From UBA1100 sp964533265 (GTDB lineage: Bacteria > Verrucomicrobiota > Verrucomicrobiia > Limisphaerales > UBA1100): DNA of 20,147 bases. Where the stretch lies: positions 1 through 20,147 of the forward strand of contig CAZHJW010000025.1 of the NCBI GenBank assembly GCA_964533265.1, read 5' to 3'. Under the pieces are notes generated by a model, which was not told the origin of the DNA, did no database searches, and saw nothing but the letters and a program-made list of their open reading frames with translations. Of the stretch, positions 1-8,986 are shown piece after piece. Within the stretch, counting starts at the first letter, position 1. Each line of letters starts with the position of its first letter. The position numbers were made by a program, and so were the translations under genes.

Positions 1-237
1 TTTGTCATATGACCCGACGTAAACCGTGCCATCAGAGCCGATGGCGGGGGAGGAGAGCACACGACCTCCCGCTTCAAATTCCCAGATAGGGGTGCGGACC
101 TTGGCTTTGGAATCCTGATTGGTGTGCTGCACCTTTTCCGAAAGCGGAGATTTAGTTTTACTCAGAGGTTCAGGTTTATTGTTCTCTCCACACCCCATCA
201 CCAAGAATAGAGCCAAACCAATCATCACAGCTTTCAT
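1..237 (-). CDS. Lipoprotein with PQQ-like beta-propeller repeat (N-terminal part, cut by window edge)
   Basis: Only the first 79 codons are visible; the gene continues beyond position 1. The ATG at 237 opens a short hydrophobic signal (MKAVMIGLALFLVM) that ends in a lipobox-like VMGC with Cys16, so the mature protein is probably lipid-anchored. A polar linker of about 30 residues follows. Then comes a segment of the PQQ/BamB-type beta-propeller repeat form: IWEFEAGGRVLSSPAIGSDG followed by TVYVGSYD (about residues 51-78). In this family the motif 'W.f..gg.v.ssPai..dGtvYvGs.d' marks each propeller blade, and such proteins act as scaffolds or as quinoprotein-like domains at the cell envelope. 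Which of these applies cannot be told from one blade. The gene is divergent from the dioxygenase gene at 390, with about 150 bases between the starts. Confidence 0.75.
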   Translation of the reverse strand, partial: MKAVMIGLALFLVMGCGENNKPEPLSKTKSPLSEKVQHTNQDSKAKVRTPIWEFEAGGRVLSSPAIGSDGTVYVGSYDK

Positions 238-273
238 GCGGCTAATTTAAGGCAACCGCCCATAGCCCGTCTA

Positions 274-298
274 CTACAAGCTCAATGAGTTTTTGTAG
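274..298. promoter_or_regulatory. Interrupted inverted repeat in divergent intergenic region
   Basis: CTACAA (274-279) is repeated as its reverse complement TTGTAG (293-298), and an inner CTCA/TGAG pair lies between them (281-284 and 286-289). The element sits 37 bases upstream of the lipoprotein start at 237 and about 90 bases upstream of the dioxygenase start. It could be a repressor site or a leader hairpin for the minus-strand gene. No family match is recognised, and a repeat of this size can occur by chance. Confidence 0.25.
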
Positions 299-307
299 CT
301 GCCCTAA

Positions 308-324
308 ATCACGTAAAGAGTGAT
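308..324. promoter_or_regulatory. Short inverted repeat ATCAC-N7-GTGAT
   Basis: A perfect 5-base inverted repeat with a 7-base spacer (ATCAC 308-312, GTGAT 320-324) lies between the divergent lipoprotein and dioxygenase genes. The geometry would suit a dimeric regulator. With arms of only five bases the chance expectation is high, so this is a candidate only. Confidence 0.2.
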
Positions 325-389
325 AGACTAGACAAATTTACACCTTACGAATGACGGCCTGAGCCATTGATGTCATAGTGACCGCTCTG

Positions 390-1130
390 ATGCTGGATGC
401 CGAACAACTCGATGCCTTTGGGCGTGATGGGCAATTGACTGTGCCTGATCTATTTAGTGCAGAAGAGATCGACCACGCTCTGGCGGACTTGACCCAGTGG
501 GATAAAGAATTTCGGGCTACGCTCACTGATGAAGAGCGGGAGTGGTATCTGGAAGATCCCAGTGATCCATCGAGTCCGTTTCGTAAATTGGATGATCCGG
601 TATTTCATCGGGCAGCGTTTCGGACCTTGGCCATGGCCCCGGCGTTGGTGGAGGCAGTGGAGCAATTGATCGGTGAGGGGGTGACCTTGTTTTTTAGTCA
701 GGTGTTTTGCAAACCGCCGGAGGTCGGCGGCCCCAAGCCGGTTCATCAGGATAATTTCTATTTCGCTCCCAATGATACCGATGCACTGCTCACCACGTGG
801 ATCGCGCTGGATGCGGCTACTGAAGAAAATGGCTGCCTGCATTATGGCCTAGGCAGTCACCGCGAGCCGGTGCTCGAACACACCGCGCCCGAGGATGCGC
901 CCTTCAACCTGCAGGTGCCTGCGGTTGTTGCCAAAAAATATCCGATGACGCCTGCACCAGTGCCGCGCGGCGGGGTATCCATCCATCACGGTAATACGCT
1001 ACACCAGTCATCAGCCAACCGTAGTGCACATCCGCGCCGTGCAGTAACATTTCATTTTCTACGCAACGACGCAAAGTTGGTTGATCCCGCATTGCCATAC
1101 GATTCTGCGCATGCGGTGAAAATCAGTTAG
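390..1130 (+). CDS. Phytanoyl-CoA dioxygenase (PhyH) family protein
   Basis: A probable cytosolic Fe(II)/2-oxoglutarate-dependent oxygenase of 246 residues, a usual length for bacterial PhyH proteins. The iron ligands are visible: His119 and Asp121 in PVHQDNFYF, and the distal His205 in HHGNTLHQSSANRS. Arg216/217 (PRRAVTF) is placed to bind the 2-oxoglutarate carboxylate. The typical WIALDAATEENGCL segment lies between these motifs. A GTG at 378 could add four residues, but the ATG at 390 gives the usual family opening (MLDAEQLDAFGRDG); neither has a clear ribosome binding site. The next gene, a PSCyt cytochrome, begins 49 bases downstream on the same strand, so cotranscription is likely. PhyH relatives hydroxylate very varied small molecules, so the substrate is unknown. 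No signal peptide is present. Confidence 0.88.
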   Translation: MLDAEQLDAFGRDGQLTVPDLFSAEEIDHALADLTQWDKEFRATLTDEEREWYLEDPSDPSSPFRKLDDPVFHRAAFRTLAMAPALVEAVEQLIGEGVTLFFSQVFCKPPEVGGPKPVHQDNFYFAPNDTDALLTTWIALDAATEENGCLHYGLGSHREPVLEHTAPEDAPFNLQVPAVVAKKYPMTPAPVPRGGVSIHHGNTLHQSSANRSAHPRRAVTFHFLRNDAKLVDPALPYDSAHAVKIS

Positions 1131-1179
1131 CCGCTGCTCCCGACTGGACAAAACTCGCCCGTCCTCCAAACTAAAGCCG

Positions 1180-4100
1180 ATGCTGCGCTTCTTGCTCATC
1201 ATAATTTTGCTGCTGCCGGCTGCCGCGATTGCTGCGCCGGATTTCAACCGGGATGTGTTGCCGATTTTCTCGGACAACTGTTTCAAGTGCCACGGCCCGG
1301 ATGCCAACGCGCGCAAAGCCAAGCTGCGGTTGGATGTGGAGGCGGATGCCAAGAAGGCGGTCATCATTCCGGGCAAGAGCTCTGAGAGCGAAATCATCGC
1401 GCGCATTTTTTCCGAGGATGCGGATGAGTTGATGCCACCACCGGAAACGAATCTCAAGCTCACGGCCGCGCAAAAGGCCACGATAAAAGCGTGGATCGAT
1501 GCCGGTGCTAAGTGGGGTAAACATTGGGCTTATGAAACACCTAAACCGATTCCAGTACCAAAGGTTAAGCAGGAGGACTGGCCGCGTGACGGGATCGACA
1601 CCTTTATTTTAGCGCGACTTGAGCAGGAAGGTTTGAAGCCTTCAATTGCTGCTGACCGCATTACCTGGCTGCGCCGAGTGACTTTGGATCTCACGGGACT
1701 GCCGCCGACACTGGCCGAGGTGGATACCTTGCTGAAAGATAAGTCTCGCAAGGCGTTTGAAACGGTGGTGGACCGGCTGTTGGCCTCGCCGCGTTATGGC
1801 GAGCGGATGGCGTGGGATTGGTTGGAAGCGGCGAGGTATGCCGATAGCAATGGTTATCAGGGTGACCGCGAGCGTACGATGTGGCCGTGGCGTGATTGGG
1901 TGATTCGTGCCTTCAATTCCAATCAACCCTATGATGATTTTACCGTGGAACAGATTGCCGGTGATCTTTTGCCCAAAGCGACCGAAGAACAGATTCTGGC
2001 CACAGGCTTTAATCGTAACCACATGATCAATGGTGAAGGCGGGCGTATCGCCGCAGAAAATCGCGTGGAGTATGTTTTTGATCAGGCGGAGACGGTGGGG
2101 ACAGTCTGGATGGGACTTACTTTTAATTGCTGTCGTTGCCACGACCACAAGTTCGATCCGCTTAGCCAAAAGGATTATTACAGCCTCTTTTCTTTCTTTA
2201 ACCAAACACCGGTGAATGGCGGCGGCGGGGATCCGGCGATGGCGCCCAACATTCAAGTAGGTACACCGGAGCAGAAAAAGGAGATCACCGCACTGGAAGG
2301 AAAAATCGCCGCCCACGCCAAGGCCATTGCCGCGCGGCAGGAAAAACTGCGCGAAGGGAAAGCGGTGTGGGAGGCCGAGCGGTTAAAGGCTGAATCGACC
2401 TCGGCCTGGCAGCTCCTCAAGCCGGTGGCTGCCCGGGCCACGCGTCAGACGCTGGAGTTGCTCGGGGATCATTCAGTGTTGGCGAAAGGCAAGCTGCCCG
2501 ATCAGGATGAGTACTTCGTACAGATGGAGGCCGGCGGTGGAATCATTCGTCATGTGCGGTTGGAGGCATTGCAGCATGCGAGCCTGCCCGCCGGTGGATT
2601 AAGCCGTGTGAAGGGTGGTAACTTTGTGCTGACCGATTTCAAGATGATACTTGAACGTGCCGGCGAGGAACCCAAAGAGATCAAACTGGCTAGTGCACGG
2701 GCGACATTCAATCAGGGTGGGCTCGATGTGAAACAGGCCATTGACGGCAATGCCGGTAGTGGTTGGGGCGTGTGGCCGGGGCAACAGGGGGTGAAACAAC
2801 CGCACACCGCAGTGTTTACTTTAGCTGAACTTGTGAAGGCCGAACCTGAGGTGCAGCTGGTGTTTTTGCTTAAATTCAATCACTCAGCCAAACAACATGT
2901 GATGGGGCGGTTTCGCCTTTCTGTTTCCAAGGATGATAAACCCGCCTTCGGTGGGGACGATTTATTGCTGGCCCTGAAAACACAGCCGGCAAAACGGACC
3001 GCGACCATGAAGACCTTGATCGCGCGTGCGTACAGTGAAAATGATCCGGATCTGAAGCGGCTCCAAGATGGAAGTGCCGCAGCGAAAAAACGGATTAGCG
3101 ATCTGCGTAAAGGATTCCCAAAGGTCATGGTGATGCGCGATGGTAAACCACGCGAGACCAAGGTGTTGACACGTGGCATTTATAACAACCCGACTGATGT
3201 GGTAGTGAGCAGCAACACGCCCGAGAGCTTGCCGCCTTTCCCGAAAAGTGCGCCAAAAAACCGACTGGGCCTCGCGGTCTGGTTGGTGGATGCCCAACAT
3301 CCGCTCACCGCGCGCGTGACGGTGAACCGAATTTGGCAGCAGTTTTTCGGAACCGGCTTTGTAAAGACAACCGAGAATTTTGGCGTGCAAAGCGAGCGGC
3401 CGAGCCATCCGGCACTACTGGACTGGCTGGCACTGGAATTCATCAAGAGCAGCTGGGATGTGAAGGCTCTGTACAAGCGCATCGTGCTTAGCGCAACCTA
3501 CCGGCAATCCTCTCGCGTGACCCCGGCCCAGTATGAGCGCGATCCGGAGAACCGTTTGCTCGCGCGTATGACGCGCCAACGTCTGCCTTCATGGATGATT
3601 CGTGATCAGGCGCTATTCGTGAGTGGTTTGCTTGTTGAAAAACAAGGGGGACCATCAGTGAAGCCCTATCAACCTGGTGGAGTGTGGGCTGAGGCGACTT
3701 TCGGTAAGAAACGCTATTCGCAAGATAAAGGCGAGGCCCTCTACCGGCGCAGCTTGTACACCTTTTGGAGACGGATTGTCGGTCCGACAATGTTTTTTGA
3801 TGAATCCAAACGGCAAACCTGTGAAGTGCGCCGTTCCCGTACCAATACGCCACTGCATGCACTTATCACGCTGAATGACATCGCCTATGTCGAAGCCGCC
3901 CGTGCAATGGCCCAGCGAGTGCTCAAGGAAGGTGGTGTGGATGACGCTGCACACGTAAGCCACGCTTTTCGCCTTGCGACCTCCCGGCAACCCAACCCGC
4001 AGGAGCAAACTCTGCTCAAGAAGCGCGTCGAACAACTTCGTGATAATTACAAAAATGACACTGAAGCGACCAAATCCCTGCTGACGGTCGGCGAATTCAA

Positions 4101-4194
4101 ACGCGATGAGACTCTTGATGCCACGGACCACGCTGTCTTCACGGTGCTGTGCAATCTAATCCTGAACCTCGATGAAGTGATTACTCGAGAGTAG
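1180..4194 (+). CDS. PSCyt1/DUF1549/DUF1553 planctomycete-type cytochrome protein (copy 1)
   Basis: A large exported protein of 1004 residues. A Sec-type signal (MLRFLLIIILLLPAAAIAA) is followed directly by a PSCyt1 domain with a haem c motif CFKCH (residues 34-38) and GPDANARKAKLRLD. The DUF1549 (PSCyt2) domain spans roughly 130-340 and ends with a second CxxCH, C317-C-R-C320-H321, in the conserved setting CHDHKFDPLSQ. A charged, probably coiled segment (about 362-405) and a beta-rich insert (about 440-610) lead to the DUF1553 (PSD1) domain from about 690, with typical stretches such as NPLTARV-like HPLTARVTVNRIWQQFFGTG and RTNTPLHALITLND. The architecture is characteristic of Planctomycetota and Verrucomicrobiota, where its biochemical role is not established; two haem sites suggest periplasmic electron transfer. 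The DUF1501 partner starts one base after the stop, indicating translational coupling. Confidence 0.92.
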   Translation: MLRFLLIIILLLPAAAIAAPDFNRDVLPIFSDNCFKCHGPDANARKAKLRLDVEADAKKAVIIPGKSSESEIIARIFSEDADELMPPPETNLKLTAAQKATIKAWIDAGAKWGKHWAYETPKPIPVPKVKQEDWPRDGIDTFILARLEQEGLKPSIAADRITWLRRVTLDLTGLPPTLAEVDTLLKDKSRKAFETVVDRLLASPRYGERMAWDWLEAARYADSNGYQGDRERTMWPWRDWVIRAFNSNQPYDDFTVEQIAGDLLPKATEEQILATGFNRNHMINGEGGRIAAENRVEYVFDQAETVGTVWMGLTFNCCRCHDHKFDPLSQKDYYSLFSFFNQTPVNGGGGDPAMAPNIQVGTPEQKKEITALEGKIAAHAKAIAARQEKLREGKAVWEAERLKAESTSAWQLLKPVAARATRQTLELLGDHSVLAKGKLPDQDEYFVQMEAGGGIIRHVRLEALQHASLPAGGLSRVKGGNFVLTDFKMILERAGEEPKEIKLASARATFNQGGLDVKQAIDGNAGSGWGVWPGQQGVKQPHTAVFTLAELVKAEPEVQLVFLLKFNHSAKQHVMGRFRLSVSKDDKPAFGGDDLLLALKTQPAKRTATMKTLIARAYSENDPDLKRLQDGSAAAKKRISDLRKGFPKVMVMRDGKPRETKVLTRGIYNNPTDVVVSSNTPESLPPFPKSAPKNRLGLAVWLVDAQHPLTARVTVNRIWQQFFGTGFVKTTENFGVQSERPSHPALLDWLALEFIKSSWDVKALYKRIVLSATYRQSSRVTPAQYERDPENRLLARMTRQRLPSWMIRDQALFVSGLLVEKQGGPSVKPYQPGGVWAEATFGKKRYSQDKGEALYRRSLYTFWRRIVGPTMFFDESKRQTCEVRRSRTNTPLHALITLNDIAYVEAARAMAQRVLKEGGVDDAAHVSHAFRLATSRQPNPQEQTLLKKRVEQLRDNYKNDTEATKSLLTVGEFKRDETLDATDHAVFTVLCNLILNLDEVITRE

Positions 4195-4195
4195 T

Positions 4196-5656
4196 ATGAA
4201 CCCCATTACTGAAAATCAACTCATGGTTAATCGTCGTCAGTTCTTCGGGCGGTCAGCAACCGGTATTGGTGCGGCGGCACTGGGAAGTCTGTTGCAGAAG
4301 GATGGTTTGGCAGGTCAGACCGGGGGAGCTTTCGGGGGATTGGGGAACCTTCCGCATTTTGCACCCAAGGCGAAGCGGGTGATTTACCTTTTCATGAATG
4401 GCGCTCCGACGCACACCGATTTGTATGACTACAAACCGCTGCAGCAGCAACTCCACGGGAAACCGGTTCCACAGGAATACGTGGCAGGCAAGCGCTTTAG
4501 TACCATGACGGGTAATCCTCAGGGCAAGCTGATGCTTGCGCCGATTGAACCCTTCAAGCAGCACGGGCAAAGCGGTGCGTGGGTGAGCAACTTTATGCCG
4601 CATGTGGCAAAGGCGGCTGATGACATCTGCTTCATCAAGAGTATGCACACTGAACAAGTGAACCATGCGCCGGCGGTGTCGTTTTTTCTCTCGGGTAGCG
4701 AAATGCCGGGTCGGCCGACAATGGGCGCGTGGCTGAGCTACGGCTTGGGCAGCGACACCGACAGCCTGCCGTCTTTCGTGGCGATGACGAGTGTGAGCAA
4801 GGGTACCACCTGCGGTCAGATTTTTTATGACTTTTACTGGGGTAGTGGTTTTTTGCCTTCACGGTTTCAGGGCGTGAAATTTCGCGCAGGTGGCGCGCCG
4901 GTTTTATACCTAAAAAACCCAACAGGTATTACTGGCCGTGAACGACGTGGGATGCTGGATGACTTGGCGAAACTCAACCAGCTCCGCTATGACGAATTTG
5001 GCGACCCGGAAATCCTCACGCGCATCGCGCAGTACGAAATGGCGTACCGCATGCAGACGAGCGTGCCGGAACTTACGGATGTTTCCAGTGAATCAAAGAG
5101 CGTGTTGGATCTCTATGGGCCCTCGGTGAAGGAGCGTGGGTCATTCGCCTACAACTGTCTGACGGCGCGCCGGTTGATCGAACGTGGAACGCGCTTTGTG
5201 CAGGTGATGCACGCGGGCTGGGATCAGCACGGCAGCGTGACCACCGAACTCTACAATCAATGCCGTGACACCGATCAGCCCAGTGCCGGTTTAATTGCTG
5301 ATTTGAAACAACGCGGGTTACTCGATGATACACTGGTGATTTGGGGTGGTGAATTCGGCCGCACCCCATTCCTGCAGGGATCTCTCAATAATCGTAAAAA
5401 ATGGGGGCGCGACCATCATCCCTATGCGTTTACTGTATGGATGGCGGGTGGTGGAGTGAAGTCCGGCATCACCTATGGGGCCAGTGACCAATTGGGCATT
5501 AACGCAACTGAAAACCGTGTCCACGTTCATGATTTTCAGGCTACGTTGATGCATCTATTGGGCATCGATCACGAGCGATTTACTTACAAATTCCAGGGTC
5601 GCCGCTATCGCCTCACCGATGTGCATGGCAAGGTGGTGAACGATATTCTGGCTTAA
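4196..5656 (+). CDS. DUF1501 domain protein, Tat-exported (copy 1)
   Basis: The 486-residue product begins with a twin-arginine signal: NRRQFFGRS (Arg13-Arg14) followed by a weakly hydrophobic stretch ATGIGAAALGSLL. That predicts export in folded form. The rest has the hallmarks of DUF1501, a family related to the alkaline phosphatase/sulfatase fold: an early FMNGAPTHTDLYDYKP, then MHTEQVNHAPA, GRPTMGAWLSYGLGS, and late VWGGEFGRTPF, GRDHHPYAFTVWMAGGG and VHVHDFQATLMHLLG. The conserved Asp and His residues in these stretches are plausible metal ligands (inference). An alternative ATG at 4223 (MVNRRQFF) would still keep the RR motif. The stop-to-start distance from the upstream cytochrome is one base. 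Fixed pairing with a PSCyt/DUF1553 gene is typical for the family and implies a shared function, but no enzymatic activity is established. Confidence 0.92.
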   Translation: MNPITENQLMVNRRQFFGRSATGIGAAALGSLLQKDGLAGQTGGAFGGLGNLPHFAPKAKRVIYLFMNGAPTHTDLYDYKPLQQQLHGKPVPQEYVAGKRFSTMTGNPQGKLMLAPIEPFKQHGQSGAWVSNFMPHVAKAADDICFIKSMHTEQVNHAPAVSFFLSGSEMPGRPTMGAWLSYGLGSDTDSLPSFVAMTSVSKGTTCGQIFYDFYWGSGFLPSRFQGVKFRAGGAPVLYLKNPTGITGRERRGMLDDLAKLNQLRYDEFGDPEILTRIAQYEMAYRMQTSVPELTDVSSESKSVLDLYGPSVKERGSFAYNCLTARRLIERGTRFVQVMHAGWDQHGSVTTELYNQCRDTDQPSAGLIADLKQRGLLDDTLVIWGGEFGRTPFLQGSLNNRKKWGRDHHPYAFTVWMAGGGVKSGITYGASDQLGINATENRVHVHDFQATLMHLLGIDHERFTYKFQGRRYRLTDVHGKVVNDILA

Positions 5657-5657
5657 A

Positions 5658-5675
5658 CTGAATCTGAACCTGAAC
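5658..5675 (+). repeat. Three near-identical hexamers CTGAA(T/C)
   Basis: CTGAAT, CTGAAC and CTGAAC follow one another directly just after the stop codon of the first DUF1501 gene, in the 74-base gap before the second cytochrome gene. It is too short to assign a function and may be replication slippage. Confidence 0.3.
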
Positions 5676-5730
5676 ACAAGCATCCAATCTTTACAGGAAC
5701 CGGAATGAGATTCATCATCCATCTTTGCGC

Positions 5731-8700
5731 ATGAATTATGTGAGAAACATCATCAGCTTGAGCTTGTTGGCTGCCGTTTCGTTGGATGCGGCACCATCGA
5801 AAATTTCGTTTAATCGTGATGTGCGGGCAATTCTTTCTGAAAATTGTTACACCTGCCACGGTCCTGATGTGAAGGCACGAAAGGCGAAGTTGCGGCTGGA
5901 TGTGCGTGACGAGGCAGTGAAGGAACGAAAAGGAGGCGCATTTGCTATTGTGCCAGGTGATGTGGATGGAAGCGAATTGGTTTATCGGATTCACACGGAC
6001 GACACGGATGAAATTATGCCGCCGCCGGAATCCAAGCTTAAACTGACGATCGCGCAAAAGGCGACGTTGAAAAAGTGGGTGGCCGAAGGCGCGGAGTACG
6101 AGTCCCATTGGGCCTACGTGCAGCCGGTGCGACATCCATTGCCGCAGGTCAAGGACCCCAAGCAAGTGCGTAATGCGATCGACAACTTTGTCTTTGCTGA
6201 ATTGGATAGGCGTAACTGGAAGCCGTCAGTGGAAGCAGATCGCCATGCAATTATCCGGCGGGCATCACTGGATCTCACGGGCCTGCCGCCCACGCCGGCA
6301 GAAGTGAAGCAATTCACTGCTGACGAGTCCCCGGATGCTTACGCGAAGCTGGTTGACCGATTGTTGGCCAAGCCGACTTATGGCGAGCATTGGGCACGCC
6401 AATGGCTGGATCTCGCGCGTTATGCTGATAGTGCGGGCTACGCCGATGATCAGCCGCGCACCATTTGGGCCTATCGCGATTGGGTCATCCGCGCGCTTAA
6501 CAGCAACCTTCCGTTTGACCAGTTTACACGTGAGCAATTGGCTGGCGACTTGTTCCCCAAGCCAACTAACGACCAGCTCATTGCCACCGCTTTTCATCGT
6601 AATACTCAGACCAACAGCGAAGGCGGCACGGATGATGAGGAATTCCGGAACGTTGCTGTGGTCGATCGAGTGAATACCACCATGGCCACTTGGATGGGCA
6701 CGACCATCGCCTGCGCTCAATGCCATGATCACAAGTATGACCCCTTGAGCCAGGAAGAGTACTTCAAGATGTTTGCGATTTTTAATAATACCGAGGATGC
6801 CGATCGTCGGAATGAAAGCCCGTTTGTTAGCATCTTCTCTGAAGAACAGAAAAAGAAACGTGCTGAGACTGAACTGAAAGTGTCTGCTGTGCAGAAGGAA
6901 CTGGACCATCTCAAAGCGACTGCCTTGGATGGTTTTGAGGAATGGGTTGGTGCGTTCGAGAAACCGGTTGTGTTTCAGTCCCTTGGCCAGCGTATTCTGG
7001 TTACTGCTCTTCAGGAGGCGCAGCTACAGAAGGGCATGTTGTCTGTTGAGCCTTTGGCCGGGAAATTTACGGGCGCACAATTTGATGGAGTGGATGCTAG
7101 TCGCTTAACACTAAAGCTCAGGCCAAAGGGTGAGAAAAATCTCAAAGGCCGTTTTGTGCGTGTAACCAATGTGGGGGCTAATGCTTATCTGCATCTAGCT
7201 GAGGTGCAGGTCTTTAGTGGCGGTCAAAATGTGGCCCCGAAGGGTCAAGCTCGCCAAAGCACTACGGCATTTGATGGTCCGGCAAAGTACGGCAATGATG
7301 GAAATACGAACGGTGATTTTACCAAGAAGTCCACCACCCATACAGCCCAGGAGAATAATCCGTGGTGGGAAGTGGATTTAGGAAAAGAGCTGCCCATTGA
7401 AAAGCTGGCAATTTGGAATCGACTCGGTGCGGGATTAGCAGATCGATTGAAGATGCATCGTGTGGAGGTTTTCGATGCAAATCGCAAGGTGGTTTGGAAA
7501 AAGGAATCCAATAAAGTTTTCAAGGTTAATGTCGACTATGGCCTTGATGGTGCGCGGCTACTTCCATTTGTTCCTCTGCCTCACTCAAAATTGAATGGAC
7601 TGATTCGTTTGGCTAAACCAGTCGAGTTGCAGGATGGAGATGTTCTGGAGGTAGCCATAAAGAATTACAAAAATGAAAAAGTAAAAGTATCTCTGACGAC
7701 ATCTCACTTGGCTGAGCTTGAGGATGCATTGCCCAAGGATGTGTTCAGTATTTTTCGAGTTCCGGTTGCCACTCGTACTGCGGCTCATGCAAAGCGACTT
7801 AAGGATCATTTTGCGGCAAATAATCCCCGGACGCAGGCCAAGGCCAAGGAATTGGCAGAGGCTAAAAAGCAACTGGAAGGCATGAAAGGGACAACCACAG
7901 TACCGGTGATGAAGGAGATGGCCAAGTCGCGCGCGACACACATCCAGGTGCGCGGTAATTACAAGGTGACCGAAGGGCGCGTAAGTGAGGGAGTGCCGGC
8001 GGTATTTGGAGTGCCCATGAAGGGAGGGAAACCCAACCGTCTCGCATTGGCTGAGTGGATTCTCGATGACCGCAACCCACTCACTGCACGCGTTATCGCC
8101 AACCGCTACTGGGAGTCCATCTTTGGCACGGGCCTCGTACGTACCAGCGAGGAATTTGGTTCGCAGGGGGAGTTGCCTTCGCATCCGGAGTTACTCGACT
8201 GGCTTGCCACCGAGCTCGTCAGGCTAAAATGGGACACCAAGGCGTTTCTGAAACTTTTGGTCACCAGTGCCACTTATCTCCAAAGCTCAAAGATCACACC
8301 TAAACACATTGAAAACGATCCCGCCAACCGATTCTACGCGCATGGCCCACGCCTTCGCCTCACCGCAGAAATGATCCGCGATCAGTCATTGGCAGTCAGC
8401 GGATTGCTCAGCAGTAAAATGTATGGCGTGCCAGTGAAACCTTACCAACCAAGTTTTGGGGTGTCAGCCGCCTTTGGTCCTGGGATGGACTGGAAGACTA
8501 GTGGCGGTGAAGATAAATACCGCCGTGGCATCTACACTCATTGGCGCCGCACTAATCCGTATCCCTCCATGACGGCCTTCGACGCGCCCAACCGCAACGT
8601 GTGCACTGTGCGCCGTGTCCCAACCAATACGCCATTGCAGGCGTTAGTGACAATGAATGACCCCGTGTACGTCGAGGCCGCGCAGGCACTAGCGCGCCGT

Positions 8701-8976
8701 ATTGTGAAGGAAGGCGGTGCCACACCACACGAGCGAGTTTCCTTTGGAATTAAACTCTGCCTTTCACGCCCACCAAAGCGTGCTGAGGTTAGCCGTCTCG
8801 TTTCGCTCTACACGGAGTTACTTGCTGATTATCAAAAGGACGCGGTCGCAGCCAAATTGATGGCCACCGACCCGCTCGGCCCTTTGCCCGCAGAAATGAA
8901 GACTGAAGAATTGGCGGCGTTGACGGTGGTCGGCAATGTCTTGTTGAATCTCGACGAAATGTTCATGAAACGTTAA
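5731..8976 (+). CDS. PSCyt1/DUF1549/DUF1553 cytochrome protein with discoidin-like domain (copy 2)
   Basis: A paralogue of the protein at 1180 in the same domain order, 1081 residues from the ATG at 5731 (a TTG at 5725 would add two). A Sec signal (MNYVRNIISLSLLAAVSLDAA) precedes PSCyt1 with CYTCH at 39-43. DUF1549 contains the second CxxCH (C328-A-Q-C331-H332) in CHDHKYDPLSQ. Between DUF1549 and DUF1553, about residues 470-600, lies an F5/8 type C (discoidin)-like module: GRFVRVTNVG, HLAEVQVFSGG, NPWWEVDLGKELPIEKLAIW and RVEVFDANRKVVW. Such modules usually bind carbohydrate, so substrate or cell-surface attachment is inferred. DUF1553 runs from about 765 to the end. The DUF1501 partner follows after 10 bases. 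The gene probably shares an operon with the first pair, 74 bases upstream. Confidence 0.92.
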   Translation: MNYVRNIISLSLLAAVSLDAAPSKISFNRDVRAILSENCYTCHGPDVKARKAKLRLDVRDEAVKERKGGAFAIVPGDVDGSELVYRIHTDDTDEIMPPPESKLKLTIAQKATLKKWVAEGAEYESHWAYVQPVRHPLPQVKDPKQVRNAIDNFVFAELDRRNWKPSVEADRHAIIRRASLDLTGLPPTPAEVKQFTADESPDAYAKLVDRLLAKPTYGEHWARQWLDLARYADSAGYADDQPRTIWAYRDWVIRALNSNLPFDQFTREQLAGDLFPKPTNDQLIATAFHRNTQTNSEGGTDDEEFRNVAVVDRVNTTMATWMGTTIACAQCHDHKYDPLSQEEYFKMFAIFNNTEDADRRNESPFVSIFSEEQKKKRAETELKVSAVQKELDHLKATALDGFEEWVGAFEKPVVFQSLGQRILVTALQEAQLQKGMLSVEPLAGKFTGAQFDGVDASRLTLKLRPKGEKNLKGRFVRVTNVGANAYLHLAEVQVFSGGQNVAPKGQARQSTTAFDGPAKYGNDGNTNGDFTKKSTTHTAQENNPWWEVDLGKELPIEKLAIWNRLGAGLADRLKMHRVEVFDANRKVVWKKESNKVFKVNVDYGLDGARLLPFVPLPHSKLNGLIRLAKPVELQDGDVLEVAIKNYKNEKVKVSLTTSHLAELEDALPKDVFSIFRVPVATRTAAHAKRLKDHFAANNPRTQAKAKELAEAKKQLEGMKGTTTVPVMKEMAKSRATHIQVRGNYKVTEGRVSEGVPAVFGVPMKGGKPNRLALAEWILDDRNPLTARVIANRYWESIFGTGLVRTSEEFGSQGELPSHPELLDWLATELVRLKWDTKAFLKLLVTSATYLQSSKITPKHIENDPANRFYAHGPRLRLTAEMIRDQSLAVSGLLSSKMYGVPVKPYQPSFGVSAAFGPGMDWKTSGGEDKYRRGIYTHWRRTNPYPSMTAFDAPNRNVCTVRRVPTNTPLQALVTMNDPVYVEAAQALARRIVKEGGATPHERVSFGIKLCLSRPPKRAEVSRLVSLYTELLADYQKDAVAAKLMATDPLGPLPAEMKTEELAALTVVGNVLLNLDEMFMKR

Positions 8977-8986
8977 CTTTAACCCG

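Noticed and set aside
1642..2316. Long open frame (about 224 codons) antisense to the first cytochrome gene
   Set aside because: The opposite frame encodes a clear DUF1549 domain; the antisense translation has no recognisable motif and is a shadow of codon bias.
6265..6909. Long open frame (about 214 codons) antisense to the second cytochrome gene
   Set aside because: It overlaps the conserved DUF1549 region, and the translation shows no family features. A similar shadow lies at the equivalent place in copy 1, as expected from shared codon patterns.
7585..8184. Antisense frame of about 199 codons within the second cytochrome
   Set aside because: Lies opposite well-supported coding sequence that runs into DUF1553, and has no plausible start context or motif.
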